Positions 33,540-45,960 of a DNA stretch of 64,000 bases are shown in pieces. Within the stretch, counting starts at the first letter, position 1; each line of letters starts with the position of its first letter. The notes beneath the pieces were generated by a model. The model was not told where the DNA came from. It saw nothing but the letters and a program-made list of their open reading frames with translations, and ran no database searches. The position numbers and the translations under genes are program-made. Source of the stretch: Rhodamnia argentea (taxonomy: Eukaryota; Streptophyta; Magnoliopsida; Myrtales; Myrtaceae); contig NC_063156.1 of assembly GCF_020921035.1 (NCBI RefSeq), positions 27,266,283 to 27,330,282 of the forward strand, given 5' to 3'.

Positions 33540-36402
33540 ACCAAATCGCGGATTAGACAGAGAAAACTTTTAGGATTTGCTGGTGGAGGTTTGGAGTTTT
33601 GCGAGCATTTGATTCTCCACCGTAGCATTCGCATAACCCACGAAAGATGCTTTCATTTCTTTTCCTTTTACGTCTTTCTTGCGAGTGCAAGGAATTGTCG
33701 GTAATTGAAATGACGCTTTCTGTTGTGTATTTTAACTTTTGCTATTCGTTTATTCGTTTTTCAAGTCATTTTTGTCTTTATTTTGGGTTGGTGGTGATGA
33801 ATGATGATGAACAATAGGGGTCTATTATACCTGAAACGACATCATAGAAGTTCCTAACTACCAAAGTGCTCATTGAAGAGTTACATTCAGCTAATCTGTC
33901 ATATTCGAAACGTGCTATGAGTCCAAGCCTAACACACAGTTTTTGACCGGGTAACCGCTGACCCCTTGCATGAGATCAACGACTCATACTTGATTCGACC
34001 CGCATTAGTAAGACAAATAGATATTTAAAAAGAACTTCTTTTGTGATGTACATTTAACATGTAAAAAGATAAAATCTTTAGTAGTTTTATAAGGTTCCGG
34101 ATAAGCGTGCGGCCGTTTCTTTATTGCAAATTGTTCGAGCTTCACGGATGAAGTATCCAACATCTCTTAAAATCTATAAATACATAAATATTGACACGTA
34201 AATTCCCATATTAATTTTCACGGTTTTCTAAAGCATGAAAGATCATAAGTTTTATGCTATTTTTCACTTTTGAAAAGAAGAAGAAGAAGAAAATCATAAG
34301 TAGAAGGTAAAACTAGAAAGGAAAAAAAAAAAAAGTTGTCCCCACCCAAAAAAAACCCCAAGCAACCTGAAGACTCTGCCAGACCCAAAAAAAAAAAAAA
34401 AAAACTAAAGACTCTGAAGAGTGGCTGCAGGTGGGTTAAGCTTTAGAGCCAGCAAACATCCACATTTTATTGGACTTTATCACTCAAATTCATATAATTT
34501 CATTTAGCAAAATTTAGCTAACACATATGACCAAACTCGTCATACTGGATTAACAAAGGGGTCTACATCCCATTTGGACACCTCTAGCAACCTCTATCAT
34601 GTCAAATGAGGGTCCGATAATCCTTGCCATATTTGAAGAGATAATGAGAAGCCAAGGGTGTCGCTGCCTCTTGCAAACACGGCGGGGTCGACATGACGCT
34701 GTCTTTGGTGACTTAGCGAGAGTAGCCTGACATTGGTCGGGACAAGGGACATCATGAAGGGTGCCTGTTGCAACTCTTGGCGGGGTTGGCCCTCCGTGCG
34801 AGGGTAGCGGCGGTTGAACGGAAGCAACAACTGCCCCTAGCCCCTCTCTCTCTCCACCCCCTCTCTATTCAGAATGTGTATAAACAATGAAAGTTAGAGC
34901 ATTAAAACTGTACTCCTCCCTTTCTTTTACAAATCCACTGCTCTTTATAGTTTCTTCAGAGGGGATTGGAATATTATAAGTTTAAATTTTTTTTATCATT
35001 GTTTATCAACATAAGTGTTACCGAAAGATGTGATGGAAAAGTGAAATTATCTCTAAGATGCAAAGAAAGACATACATTTTAAATCAAAGATTCTTAGGGA
35101 ATTAATTAAAATGATTGTATGATGACAAAATTAAGGTTTTAAATTTGATACCTGATTACGATTTATTTTTCATTAAGTAGAAAAGCATTGATTTCATATC
35201 ATATATGGACTTTTTATACAAAAGTTGGAGAGTAAAATCCTACTCCATATCGACCCAAAAAAAAAACATATATCCTACTCAAAATTTTGCTTTATAACAT
35301 AAACACTAATTTGTTGAAATTGATCTCATTTCCTGAAGTTCAAGTTAACTGTAAACAACGAATACATTTTTCGAACGATCGATGTCTATCGAACATATCT
35401 ACTCCCCATAGTATCAAGCCCAAATTTGAAGCGTGGAGCTTGAACTAGACCGACTATTTTGACTTTTCAAGCTACTTTGTACGTATGTAGGTATCAACTC
35501 GACGGGACTCGACTTACTCTTGAATTTCTACAATGAAGTGGCTTCCAAATTTAATTGTTGTCACTGAAATAGTCCACAAGATAGGGAATATGTTCCTATT
35601 TGAAAATCAACATTTTCCCTAGGACTTTAATAAGATGAAAGTATCATACACGTCCGGTCGACAGCTACCGAAGAGGATGTTCGTGATGTGGCTCCACAAC
35701 CTCTCCGAGATATTAGACCGCACTCCTCTTCCGATTTAGATTTAGGTCCAGATTTGGGATTTTCACTCTCCCCGCGATGTTGGGAGTTCCTTATAGATAT
35801 TTGATATGTATTCTTCGAACATATTGATGTTGGTATCCATGCATCGTGATGGCAATAAGGATGTTGAACCGAGACGCGCACCGCAAACCACTACAAATAA
35901 AGTGAGAGTTCTCGGCGAGTACTCATCACCGAATCGGTGATCGACCCCCCGATCATTTATGGTAACAAATCTGTTCATGAAAGATGAAAGTGTGCTTCTG
36001 ACTACAGGCAATCCTTTTATTATTTGTTTTTTTGTTTGCTAGGCTTAAAAGCCTTCCATGTATCTCTCGAGTATTATTTCGATTAAATAAATGTAACTTT
36101 TCTTTTGGAAAAAAAAGAAAAAAAAACTCAAACGAAAATATTCTCCAGCTCGCCAGGAATCAGCAATACGTTCTTGTTTTTAATTTCACCAACTCGTCAT
36201 TCAAAATATGCGCCTAGAAATAAAATTTTGAATTTTGTCATTGTATACACCGACTTCATTAGATAGGAGGTGTCCTTTAATGTAATTTCTCAGAGTCGTC
36301 ATTTTCTGCCACATTGAAGCGCTCCTTTTTTTTTTTTTTTTGGGTTGTAATCATGGAACATATTTTGGAATTAATTATTCATAAGCCAATCATCGTGGAA
36401 TT
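33540..36402. other. intergenic DNA, no gene recognised
   Basis: AT-rich spacer. A GC-richer island at about 34600-34830 resembles the GC-rich cores of the TIR elements in this window, but inverted arms were not found. Confidence 0.4.
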
Positions 36403-36735
36403 GAAAATACAAATTGCCCAATCAATCCGTAACGTATTATACAGATATCAATTCGGTTATACACTTTTTCATTTTGCTAGTTGAATCCCTAACCTTAGCA
36501 CGAAATTCCAACGTAGCCTTTCAAGCCAATTTTTGCCGGAACTCACCGACAAGACCGCATCGCTACGTCGGCGACGACCGGATTGCTACGTCGGCGACTT
36601 CTGGCTACAATTAATCAAAATGACTATATTGAAATTTCGTGCGAATATTAAGGACTGAATTGACAAAATTAAAAATTTTAGGACCCTACTATCATCGGTA
36701 CAATTGATTTAGAACCGTTTGGGTATTTTCCCCAA
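36403..36735. mobile_element. degenerate Mutator-like TIR element
   Basis: The left arm (ATTTTGCTAGTTGAATCCCT, then GCACGAAATTCCAACGTAG) pairs with the right arm read on the minus strand (ATTTTGTCAATTCAGTCCTT, then GCACGAAATTTCAATATAG). The core has two near-identical copies of CGCTACGTCGGCGAC. Arms resemble the family at 19008-19684. Ends and target duplication are unclear. Confidence 0.5.
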
Positions 36736-38268
36736 AAGAAATGCGCGTATATGCGTGTCATAAGCTATGGCTGCAGGGAAGCAACCAATTCTCCTGGACG
36801 ATTTGATTTTCCTCTTCGTGTGCTTCTGCTATTTGATCAAATCAATCACACGTATCTAGAAAAAAACAGGGCTTGCGTCGAGTCTTACAGGAATACGCAC
36901 ATCGTATATTTTTGTTGATTATGTCCACGACGATGATCGTAGAAAATCGTGGTTTTCCTGACACGCATGCGCGCGATATCGGAACCTGATGGCCGGTCGA
37001 ATCATGATCAAACCAATGCTTAACCATTCAAAGCTAATCAAACCCAAGTTGCTCCTAGAAATAATCGGCTTTTAGAACACCTGTTCTGGCAATGAACTTT
37101 GTTTAGAGCACTGCCTAATTGCATGGCAATGGTTTGTCTCTTTTTGCTGCTTCTCGGAGAGACGTCGTGGTTGGTCGGAAAAGATTCCTTAGTAGCCTCA
37201 TAGACAGAAAAGTTCACCAAATAAATAAATAAATAAACATAAAAAATCTCGAAAGACAAGACCAATGTATCCTTCTGCATTCCGGCATCTAACTATTGAA
37301 ACGCGAATCATGTTCGGTTTTGTCGTTTCGTGCTCAAAGTTTACCTGGTGAAAGAACTCCCTCCAGGCGACGCTTGGTACATTGGTGAAGAGAAAATGAG
37401 TGAAGAAACCCAGAAATTGGGCGGTTCGCCAAAACTATCATCAAACGAAACAATTAAGATGCAATAATGCAATACTAGGGAGGGGAGAGTGGTCGTGAAA
37501 AGATCGACTAAAAGATGAGACCTTTTCTTTACTATTTAATGAAGATATTCACATTTTACTACATACCCATCTTGCAAATCATTAGACCGAAAAGAAAAAA
37601 TCATGCAAATCTAGTGTATGATCTGTTTATATAATTATGAAATTCCCCTCCAAATTGTTGTTAGCAGAATAAAATCAGCTAGTTTGTATTGTTAACCCAC
37701 GTGCCGTATAAGCTCCAAAGAAAGACGATAGACAAATCTGCTATACACACATCACTAGTTTCCCACCAGCCCGTGCCACCCCGGCCACGTGAAGATCTCC
37801 TGAATAATTGAAGTTCTCAGGGAGAGATGTTCTGTCATTTTAGCCTAAAATCAAGCTAAATATTTGCTGAGAAAACAAGAAAATAACAAGTTTTCTTTGA
37901 AATGCACAATCTCAATGTCATAAGGTCAGCTCGACTCCAAAACAAGTTATGAGGAAGGTTTCTGAAGGCAAGGACAGAAAAGGCATCACCTGAACAGGAG
38001 GCAAAGTTAAAAGACTGTCTTGATTTGATACAACTAATAAAGACACCGAACAAGGATTGGGGTTGGTTTGTTGAGCATAACAAACATCGAACGATCAACA
38101 GTATCACAAGTTAAACGCCATTCTAACATAAACCTATAGCTATGAAATGCACCAAGAACCTCCTCTAACACTAAAACTACACATAATTAACATATCCGAA
38201 CGGCAAACAGATAACACCCAATTAAGAGATGATAATGATGATGATGTTGATGGGTATTTGATCCCAAT
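36736..38268. other. intergenic DNA, no gene recognised
   Basis: No supported frame. An (AAAT)n tract lies at about 37221-37238. The last part is probably the 3' UTR of the H2A.Z gene. Confidence 0.5.
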
Positions 38269-39431
38269 TCAATCCTTGGTGGTTTTGTTGATCAGGGACT
38301 TGTGGATGTGAGGGATGACGCCACCTCCCGCGATGGTTCCCTTGATGAGGGTGTCGAGCTCCTCATCCCCCCGGATGGCCAGCTGCAGATGCCTTGGAGT
38401 TATCCTCTTCACCTTCAGGTCTTTGCTCGCGTTGCCCGCGAGCTCGAGCACCTCGGCTGTCAGGTACTCCAGAATTGATGCCAAGTACACGGCAGCTGTC
38501 GCCCCGACACGGCCGTTAGCGGAGATCCTTGTCTTGAGGTGCCGGTGAATCCGACCCACAGGAAACTGATCTCAAGCAAACAAATCCCAGAACACGTTAC
38601 TCAGCCAAAAAGGTTAACTGCAAGCAATGTGCAAATTCATCGCGAGAGCAAAAGGGTGGGTCATATTTCTCAGGCTCCTCTAAGACATCAAGAGGTGTGG
38701 TATCAGTACCGTACATGAAGTGGTTCTCATTTGCCGCTAAAATGAAATGCAATTAGAACCAAACCTTCCAAGATGGTATTATAACAGAGTCAATAACTCT
38801 AATAAACCTCATCAGATGACTGACTTCCAGCTAGCTTCACACACATCACCCTTCCGAAACAATATCTACCAAAACAGGGTATGAACATGCTAGAGTCCGT
38901 ATATACTGAAGTCACTAAAACCTAATCCATTACAAGATGGAAATTCATCACCTAGGGTCATAGTCTTGTAGATCCAACCCACCGTGCAAGTTCAAATACA
39001 CAAAAGCGCATAAAATTGTGCAATTCCATCAACCGCGTGCAAACCTTAAGGTTGTATACACGAATTGAACACTCCAAAGCACCCAAGTTCCCAACTTTCT
39101 CTCACATGGCATTAGAAAAGCATGCGCTTATTGGAAATCTGAAGCACCAAACACCTGATCAGTCCTCACGGGGACGCTCCTGGGGGATTTTTCAATTCTG
39201 TGGAAGCTTCGACCTTTTGTCCATTAACGTTGACAAAATCTGATGCTCGACCACTTACTACAGTAAACCAACAAAAAGAACAAACCACTATCAAGGAAGA
39301 TACGAGAAATTTACCTGAATACCAGCACGAGATGAGCGAGAGGTGGGACGCTTCTTGTCCTTGTCCTTGTCCTTGTTCGCGGCCCCCGTGGTCTTTGCGG
39401 CTACAAGCCCCTTTCCACCTTTTCCCGCCAT
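38269..39431 (-). CDS. histone variant H2A.Z, 137 aa
   Basis: Two exons on the minus strand, 39431-39315 and 38565-38269, joined by a phase-0 intron of 749 bp. The protein starts [15 protein letters not shown], has a Lys-rich tail, [17 protein letters not shown] at the histone-fold start, [20 protein letters not shown] in helix 2, and the H2A.Z-specific stretch [20 protein letters not shown]. It ends [12 protein letters not shown]2A.Z replaces H2A in nucleosomes near transcription starts and is deposited by SWR1. Length and motifs match Arabidopsis HTA9/HTA11. A likely 5' UTR intron acceptor (GTGGGCAG) lies a few bases before the ATG. The promoter further upstream contains several TGGGCY motifs. 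I do not assign an HTA number. Confidence 0.95.
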
Positions 39432-40054
39432 GTTCCCTGCCCACCAGAAAGAAGAAGGAAAACACGAAATTCTCTTCAATTTCATGCCAATCCAACCAAA
39501 AGAGATCAAATGAAAACGTTCGAAACTGCGACCATTCTTGAACGCGCAGCCTTGAAGATCTCTCGTGTGTGAGAGCTCTTCCAGTAGCAAAAAAAAAAAA
39601 ACTTGAAAAACCATTTTTTTTTTTTTTTTGCGGAAAAACGCAGGAAGCAGAGGCAAGAAAGTTGAGGGTGTGAGGAGAATTCGAAGCCCAAGCTGCGAAT
39701 ACACGAACCCAACTACGAACGAAGAAGAAATCTGACCGGAAAGCGTCGGAGAAGGAGAGATCTGAACTGGGAGGCTCTTCGGAAAGCGAGAGCGAAAGAG
39801 AGAGATGGCAAAACGCAAAATGAAACGACGGAATGAAGAATGGGATCTCCGAAAGCTTTTGATGAGTTTTTTGAATCGGAGCGAAACCGGACTTGGCGGG
39901 TCAGTTTGGGTGGGAAAATACCCATTTTCGCCAATTTTCGAAACCTTTTACCCCCCCAACGCCGCGCTTTTACCGAAATCTCCCTGTACGTTCGTCCGAA
40001 TGACGGTTTTGCCATCCATGAGGCTGTCCACGTACTTTGCTTCATGCCAGTCAC

Positions 40055-40173
40055 TGGGCTAAAAGGCAGGGCCACAAATGGGCCGGGCCTATGATTCCAC
40101 GTAAAACGAGCCCAAAATTATCGGGCCGTGTGTTCGTAATTAACGAATTGATTCGGATCGTTTTCTTGGGCCG
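40055..40173 (-). promoter_or_regulatory. TGGGCY (site II) motif cluster upstream of H2A.Z
   Basis: TGGGCT at 40055, TGGGCC at 40080 and 40168, and AGCCCA near 40109 occur within 120 bp, about 620-740 bp before the H2A.Z ATG. The intervening sequence is probably 5' UTR, possibly with an intron. Such clusters mark genes active in dividing cells. Confidence 0.45.
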
Positions 40174-40333
40174 ATCCCAAGAGAAAACCGAGTTCGAACT
40201 TGCACATCCTTAAAAATCTCAATCATAACAATTTACGGTCACATCGTGGAACAATAATCTCAATCAAAGAAAGGGTGAACTCGGGGACGAAAATTCAAGT
40301 TTCAATACCAACCCATTAATTGACAGTATATAT

Positions 40334-41671
40334 TGTTTCACCGATTTTTTTCCCATGACAAAGTATATTTCACTGAAAGTAATTCTTCGACTTTAAAATT
40401 GAAGGAGGCCGGGCTTTGCGCCAATTCCGGATAGGAAATATCCGGACAAACAGGAGATTCAATAACTTGAACTTTGATAGTATTGTACAAACACATACCG
40501 TACAGGCATTTAATCAACGGCAAGGCTTAGAAAGTACAATTGTTACAAGCAAACCAAACGTTGACAAACTCTGCGAGAATTTAATCAACGATAAAGCTTA
40601 ACAATGTGATGATACTATGCAGAAATATAAATGGTGACGCAGCACCGATGATAGAGAGACACACCAAAATTTAATCGGCGGCGCGAATTTAAAAGCTACA
40701 GTTACAAATGATAAAGTACGATGCAAGAAGGTAAGATAAAGATAAATTTGTTTGATTTGTGCAAGGGGTCTTTGAAACCTACAATTGACTATTATCGACG
40801 GAGGTTACAGAGAGAGGTTAAAGATGGAGGTTACAAATTGAAGTTATAAATGGAAGTTACAAACGGAGGTTACAAAGGAAAGTTACCAATAGAGGTTTTA
40901 AATTGCCATTGACGGTTTCTTCGACTCCGGTTGTAATAACCCGACTCGACAAGGGCGGGGATGGTTACTGGGGCTAGAGGACTTGGACAAGAGCGACTCT
41001 TATGGCAAAGGGGGCATGGATGAACCAAATCCCATGTCGCTTGGGTGTGGTAAAATGAAGTGCTATATATTTGTGGCACTTATCTTTAACTTGCAACAAG
41101 ACCTTTTCGAGGCAAAACCCAAAAGAACAAAGCGGTGCGTGCTCTGGCTCAAAGCGGACAATATCGTTGATAAGTGGGACCCGGGCGTAACATAATGGTA
41201 TCAGAGCTAAAGCCCGGCTAGAAGTGTGTAATTTGTGGATGAACCAAGTTGAAGCTAGTAGGCTTGTAACGACCCGGTCCGATAAGAGCAGGGAGTGGTC
41301 GTCGAGGTCGAAGGGCATGGACAAAGAGCGGCTCCTGGAATGTTTCAGGCCTTTTCCGGGTGAAACACAACAGAATAAAAGCGTGGGGGCTACGGCTCAA
41401 AGTGAATAATATCATTGATGAGTGGGACCTAGGCATGACACCACTATGTTGATGGCTTCTTCAACTTCACTAAGGGTTATGTCGATGCTTCTTCGACTCC
41501 ACTACATACTTCGTTGATGGTTACTTCTTTGACCTTTACATCCGATATTGTCGACTCCATTTTTTGTCGATTCATCACGCTATCAATAATTCTATTCATA
41601 CATGATCGAATTCCACTCTCATCGACTAAGTCTATCATAACAAAAAAATCAGTCATACTTTGGTGCAAACA
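40334..41671 (-). repeat. 3' LTR of the gypsy element (interrupted by a TRIM)
   Basis: Matches 43265-44894 throughout, for example AAATTTAATC, GATAAAGATAAATTTG, GAGGTTACAAA repeats and ATTCTATTCATACA. It contains an array of about 15-bp GAGGTTACAAANGGA-like units at 40800-40900. Interrupted at 40932-41440. Confidence 0.8.
40932..41440 (+). mobile_element. TRIM retrotransposon nested in the 3' LTR
   Basis: LTR 1 is 40932-41192 (starts TGTAATAACCCGACTCGACA, ends CGTAACA). LTR 2 is 41265-41440 (starts TGTAACGACCCGGTCCGATA, ends GCATGACA) and has lost about 85 bp internally. Between them are 72 bp beginning with the primer site TGGTATCAGAGC (41196-41207). No coding capacity. Flanking pentamers CCGGT and CCACT match at three of five positions, so the target duplication is decayed. 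Confidence 0.85.
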
Positions 41672-41867
41672 AATGCCCTCTTTAAAAGAATTGAATGATT
41701 CATTTATTATTCGATTCTTTTAAATTAGATAACCAAGAGTCATCATGTGCCCAATTGTTATCAGCAAATTTGATTTTATCTTGACGAATTTTATCTTGGC
41801 CAAATTCATCATAAGGCACATTTTATATAAAGCCTTCATGTGATCCTTTGCCTCTATCCTTAAGTAA

Positions 41868-42350
41868 TTACTCATACCGAGATACTCTTGTTGCCAATTG
41901 GAATAAATTGACACAATTTTGGCCTTCGAATTGTTCTCTAAGATTGAACCTCAATTTACTCAAAGCCGAATTTGTAAACTCTTTCTCCGACAGTGAAGTC
42001 GGGCATATATTCCTAGCCCAGTTGAATCTAGCCACAAATTGGTCAATCAACTCATTATCGTATTGATAAATTATGATCAAATTAGCAATTGATACTTAGG
42101 GTATCATTCTATAAAATTAAGAGTGAAATTGTCTTTCCATCTCATCCCAAGTATGGATTGAATTTATGGTAAATCGTATACCAAGTGAGTGTAGTTTTTG
42201 ACAAAAGACAAAGAAAACAAACTAAGTTTTAGGAATTCATTTGTTCCTACCTCTCCATTTTAGGCAATAAATCGACCAACATGTTCAACGATCGGTTGAA
42301 ACAGGGAAGTCACCCAATTGGGATGAAGCTTCCTATATAATGGCATGATC
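41868..42350 (-). pseudogene. retrotransposon gag fragment (Ty3/gypsy), broken
   Basis: An open minus frame at 41868-42080 has ELIDQFVARFNWARNICP, SLSEKEFTNSALSKLRFNLR and EQFEGQN, the conserved C-terminal part of the plant Retrotrans_gag domain. The region immediately upstream (to about 42350) keeps scattered gag-like words in shifting frames with stops, so the gene is dead. It lies in the internal region of the LTR element. Confidence 0.75.
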
Positions 42351-42614
42351 ATTCGTATATCGACACCTGATTATTGTAATACTAGTTTAGTCACTTATTA
42401 GGATATAAAAATTGACACATTTCGTGCCCCCAAGTTCGGGGTAGATAGGTCGATAGATTTGACCTTCCCGCTCCTTAAGTTCGAAGTAAATAGAATTTTT
42501 AGACCTTTGTAAAATCCTTCTCGATGGTGGGATTACTCAGCCTAGATTATTTTTATCATTCAATTGATTAAGAGTTAGAGAAACATATATGAAAGTCGCA
42601 ATATTAGGAAAATT

Positions 42615-42812
42615 ACTTCCATCGACATGTATCATCCCACGTGTCCGGGTCGTATCTACAATTTGAGCCCTTTGCAAATTACTTCCATTGACAAGTACCA
42701 TCCCATAGGTCTTAGTCGTACCAACAGGTTTAGTCCTTTGCAAATTACTTCCAACGACATATATTACCTCATAGGTCCGGGTCGTACCAACAATTTCAAC
42801 CCTTTGCAAAAT
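42615..42812 (-). repeat. 66-bp tandem repeat, three copies, in frame
   Basis: Three consecutive 66-bp units (42615-42680, 42681-42746, 42747-42812), each starting ACTTCCA and ending CCTTTGCAAA followed by TT or AT. On the minus strand they encode three 22-residue repeats of the form LQRxxxVGTTRTYxxIxVxGSN within one open frame (42537-42809). It lies between the gag remnant and the 5' LTR. Confidence 0.85.
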
Positions 42813-43264
42813 CCCACAAGGTGCATGATTGGTGGGATCGCTTGCAATTGAATTGAATGGATCGACGTTCTTGGCACATGCATGACCTCATAAAAGGTGT
42901 TTACGATGACCACATTGATCGTGTATTTCGTCACACGCTTAGTTGTTTCTCTTTGATGTCCGTTGAGAATCTTCTTCATGGTAACCAACACTACATGACT
43001 TGACTCTTAACTATCTTCTTTGCTCATTGATGAGTTGTCTCGATATGCTAACATCCCCACCTTTGGCTTTATCCGCCATCGGATGTGCAATTGACGACTC
43101 AAAACGTCCTACCCTCTCATTGGTCATTGATAAAATGAAGTAAGAGGCTCCGGCGGAGATGAATTGTTACCGCCGGTATTGTCAAAATCAAGTTGATTCA
43201 TCGTGTGTACCATTGTATTTCCTCAAATAGGCCACACTGGTCCCACTTGGTGTGCCAAAAAAAA

Positions 43265-44894
43265 TCTTTCGCCTAAATATCTCCCATAAAGAAATATCTT
43301 TCACCAAAAGTTATACTTTGGCTCTTAATTAAGTAAAACATGGCATGTGAGCCAACTCCGGACATGAAGTATCATAGGTAAATGGACAAAAACTATTCAA
43401 TTGGAACAGGAGTGTGCATACACAAATCGTGCCCAAATTTACTCGACGATAATATTCGGGTAACATAGACTCGATGAACTAACCATATGTTGACAAACTA
43501 TGTCGAAATTTAATAGACGATATAGCTTGAAAACGTGAAAGTATTATGCCAAAATTTAATTGATGACACAATATCCATGATAGAGATGCACACCGGAATT
43601 TAGTCGACGCCGTGAATCTGGAAGCCATAAGCATGAAAGATAAAGTGTGATACATGAAAGTAAAGATAAAGATAAATTTGCTTCATTTGTGCGAAGGGCC
43701 TCCAAAGAGTATGATGTGGCTATTAAAAGCCTACAATCGATGGTTATCGATGAAGGTTACAAAGGGAGTGAGACATCCTCGATTAACTTATTGAGGTATT
43801 GTTTGCTTTGGGTCGTCCCATATTGAGGCTCGCGATTTTGTTCTTTGGCAAACAAGTGGGCACCTTCCTAGAAGTGCTCCCACCTAAGCACACTTAACTT
43901 TGGAGTTCCAAAGCTAAACATTACCGTTACGTCAAAAGGTACCTACACAAGTTAATTCTAGTTTTACACACACACACATAAGAGAATCACTTTTTTCTTG
44001 TTCAATGCATAGTTCGTTTCATTCATACCCATTCGTCATTCTAGAAATCTACCAGGAGCCGCTTCTTGTCCACATCTTTTAACCCCATCGATACTCTCCA
44101 CCCTCGTCCGACCGGGCCATTACAAGCCCACCAGCTTCCGCCCGGTTTGTCTCGTAATCACACATCCACCGAAGAGGGTCTCGCTTTGATACCATACTAT
44201 GACATCCTGGATTAACTCGTTGGGGTATTATCCGCTTTGGCTAGTCTTATACCGAGCCTCACGATTTTGTCCTTTAACGTACAAGTGGGCACCTTCCTAG
44301 GAGGTCATCCATTCCGGGAATGCTCCCACTTGAGCATACTTAACTTTGAAGTTCCAAAACTAAGCATTGATGTCAAAAGGCACCTCCCTCCGCGAGTTAG
44401 TTTCAGTTTCACACACATATACATTCTAGAATCGCTCGCTCTCTGTTTGGTACATAATTCGATTCATTTTTGTCTCGTTCGCCATCCTAGAAGCTAGCCA
44501 TGAGTGGCTCCTTGTCCGAGCCTTCTAACCCCGACTACCACTCCTAGCACTCGTCGGATTGGGTTGTTACGGGGAGGTTACAAATAGAGGTTAACAAGGG
44601 GAAGTTACCAATAGAGGTTACAAACGGTTATCAATAGTTTCTCTGACTTCATTTCGTTGATGATTACGTTGATGATTTCTTCAACTCTACTTCGCCGATG
44701 ATTACTTCTTCGAATGTTGCATTTGAGACTGTCGGCTCTACTTTTTGTTGATTTCTTTAAGTCGTCGACTCATCACATTGTTAATTCATCATGATGTCGA
44801 TAATTCTATTCATACACGATCAATTTTTGCCCTCATTGATTAATTTTATCACATGTCAATAATAACAAAAAATCGGTCATTTTTATTGCAAACC
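43265..44894 (-). repeat. 5' LTR of the gypsy element (interrupted by Cassandra)
   Basis: The partner of 40334-41671. The LTR adjoins the primer-site-like sequence at about 43240-43258. It is interrupted by the Cassandra element at 43769-44571. Confidence 0.8.
43769..44571 (-). mobile_element. Cassandra TRIM retrotransposon with 5S rRNA-like LTRs
   Basis: Two LTRs, 43769-44124 and 44200-44571 (start TGAGACATCC / TGACATCC, end CATTACA / GTTACG), separated by 75 bp with the primer site on the minus strand (TGGTATCAAAGC, 44183-44194). Perfect 5-bp target repeats GGGAG flank it (43764-43768 and 44572-44576). On the minus strand each LTR carries a 5S rRNA-like segment. In the right LTR it reads AAGTTAAGTATGCTCAAGTG then GGATGACCTCCTAGGAAG, matching the 5S internal promoter region. 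This is the defining feature of Cassandra. No protein is encoded. Confidence 0.93.
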
Positions 44895-45245
44895 TATATA
44901 TAACAAATGATCCCTAAACAACTCTCGCACTTTTGCGTGAATTGCATGTAACGGATATTTATAATTGAAAATGATACATTCACTTTCAATCATAAAGAGA
45001 ATTTCACATTAATGAACTTGTATAAATATTAAGATCCTAATGATAGCCTAACTTTAACATTTTGAAATTACATAAATTTATGTATATGAAGAGATTTTTA
45101 CGTCTCAAATAATTTATATTAGGCATAAATATTAATACATATGATAGGTATCAAGTAAAATTTATCAAAATCCATTTCCACTTTGTTAATAATTAAATAC
45201 ATCATAACAAAGTAAATTTATATTTTGATTAACCAATAAATATAG

Positions 45246-45960
45246 GGGAAATTTTCAAAAAAAGGGGCCCAAGTGCCATTATTTTCTCAAATAAGGGCCT
45301 GAAGTGAATTTTATTTCAAAGAAAAGCCTGAAGTGCTATTATTATTTCAAAGAAGGGCCTGAAGTAGGCGTGATTGTTTCAAACAAGGGCTTGACTTCAC
45401 CGGCCGACTAAATTTTCCAGCCGATCAAGGGCATTTTTTTAAAATATAAATTTAACCTATTTTTTGTTAAATTAAATTAAAACAAAAAAGAAAAAAAGAA
45501 AGTTAAAAGAAAAAGAAAACAAAGGGAGGGACCGACCTTCAGCCTGTGGCCGCCGGCGTTTCGGCGAGGGCCGGCGACCTTGCCGACCGGGCCCTCGTCG
45601 AAGTTGGGAGAGGGCTGCGGCCATCTACCGTGACCGGACTAGGGTAGACGGTTGGGCCGGGTCTGGGCGCGCCGTCTACCCCGGTCCGGTCTCGGCTGAT
45701 GGTCGCGGCCCTCGGTTGGACTTGGGCGAGGGCCCTCTTGTAGGTCGGCGAGGTCGCCGGAGGGGAGAGGTCTACCGACCTCCCGCCTGTTTTTTTTTTT
45801 TTCCCTTCGGTTTCTTTTTTCAAAAATATTTTTAAAAATAGAAAAAAGAAAAATAAAATAAAATAGTAAATTATCAAAATGCTTCTAATTAAGGTCCATT
45901 TCGGATCCTTATTTTAGAAAATGAAGGCATTTGAGGTCTTTTTTTTTTTTTAAATTTTTC
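45246..45960. mobile_element. Mutator-like non-autonomous TIR element, perfect 9-bp target duplication
   Basis: Flanked by identical TAAATATAG at 45237-45245 and 45961-45969. Left end GGGAAATTTTCAAAAAAAGG; right end on the minus strand GAAAAATTTAAAAAAAAAAA, followed in both by GTGCC/ATGCC, TTTTCTCAAATAAGG/TTTTCTAAAATAAGG and matching words inward for about 100 bp. The left arm repeats the unit AAGGGCCTGAAGTG several times. The core (about 45530-45790) is GC-rich with GGCGAGGGCCGGCGACC-like words; open frames there are not supported as genes. Confidence 0.85.

Larger units (their letters stand above)
40334..44894 (-). mobile_element. degenerate Ty3/gypsy LTR retrotransposon with nested TRIMs
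   Basis: Two long direct repeats (40334-41671 and 43265-44894) bracket an internal region with a broken gag on the minus strand. Removing the nested insertion from each repeat leaves about 829 and 827 bp, so these are the two LTRs of one element. Just inside the right LTR the minus strand reads TTGGCACACCAAGTGGGACC, a primer-site-like sequence, and a purine-rich AAAGAGGGC lies inside the left LTR. This fixes the element's orientation as minus. Only gag and non-coding repeats are recognisable; pol is absent. The element is old, with diverged LTRs. Confidence 0.8.

Noticed and set aside
44260..44350. 5S rRNA gene
   Set aside because: Only the internal part of 5S is present, diverged, and inside a retroelement LTR.
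45539..45877. 112-codon minus frame
   Set aside because: Lies in the GC-rich core of a TIR element with perfect target repeats; Pro/Arg/Ala-rich composition only.
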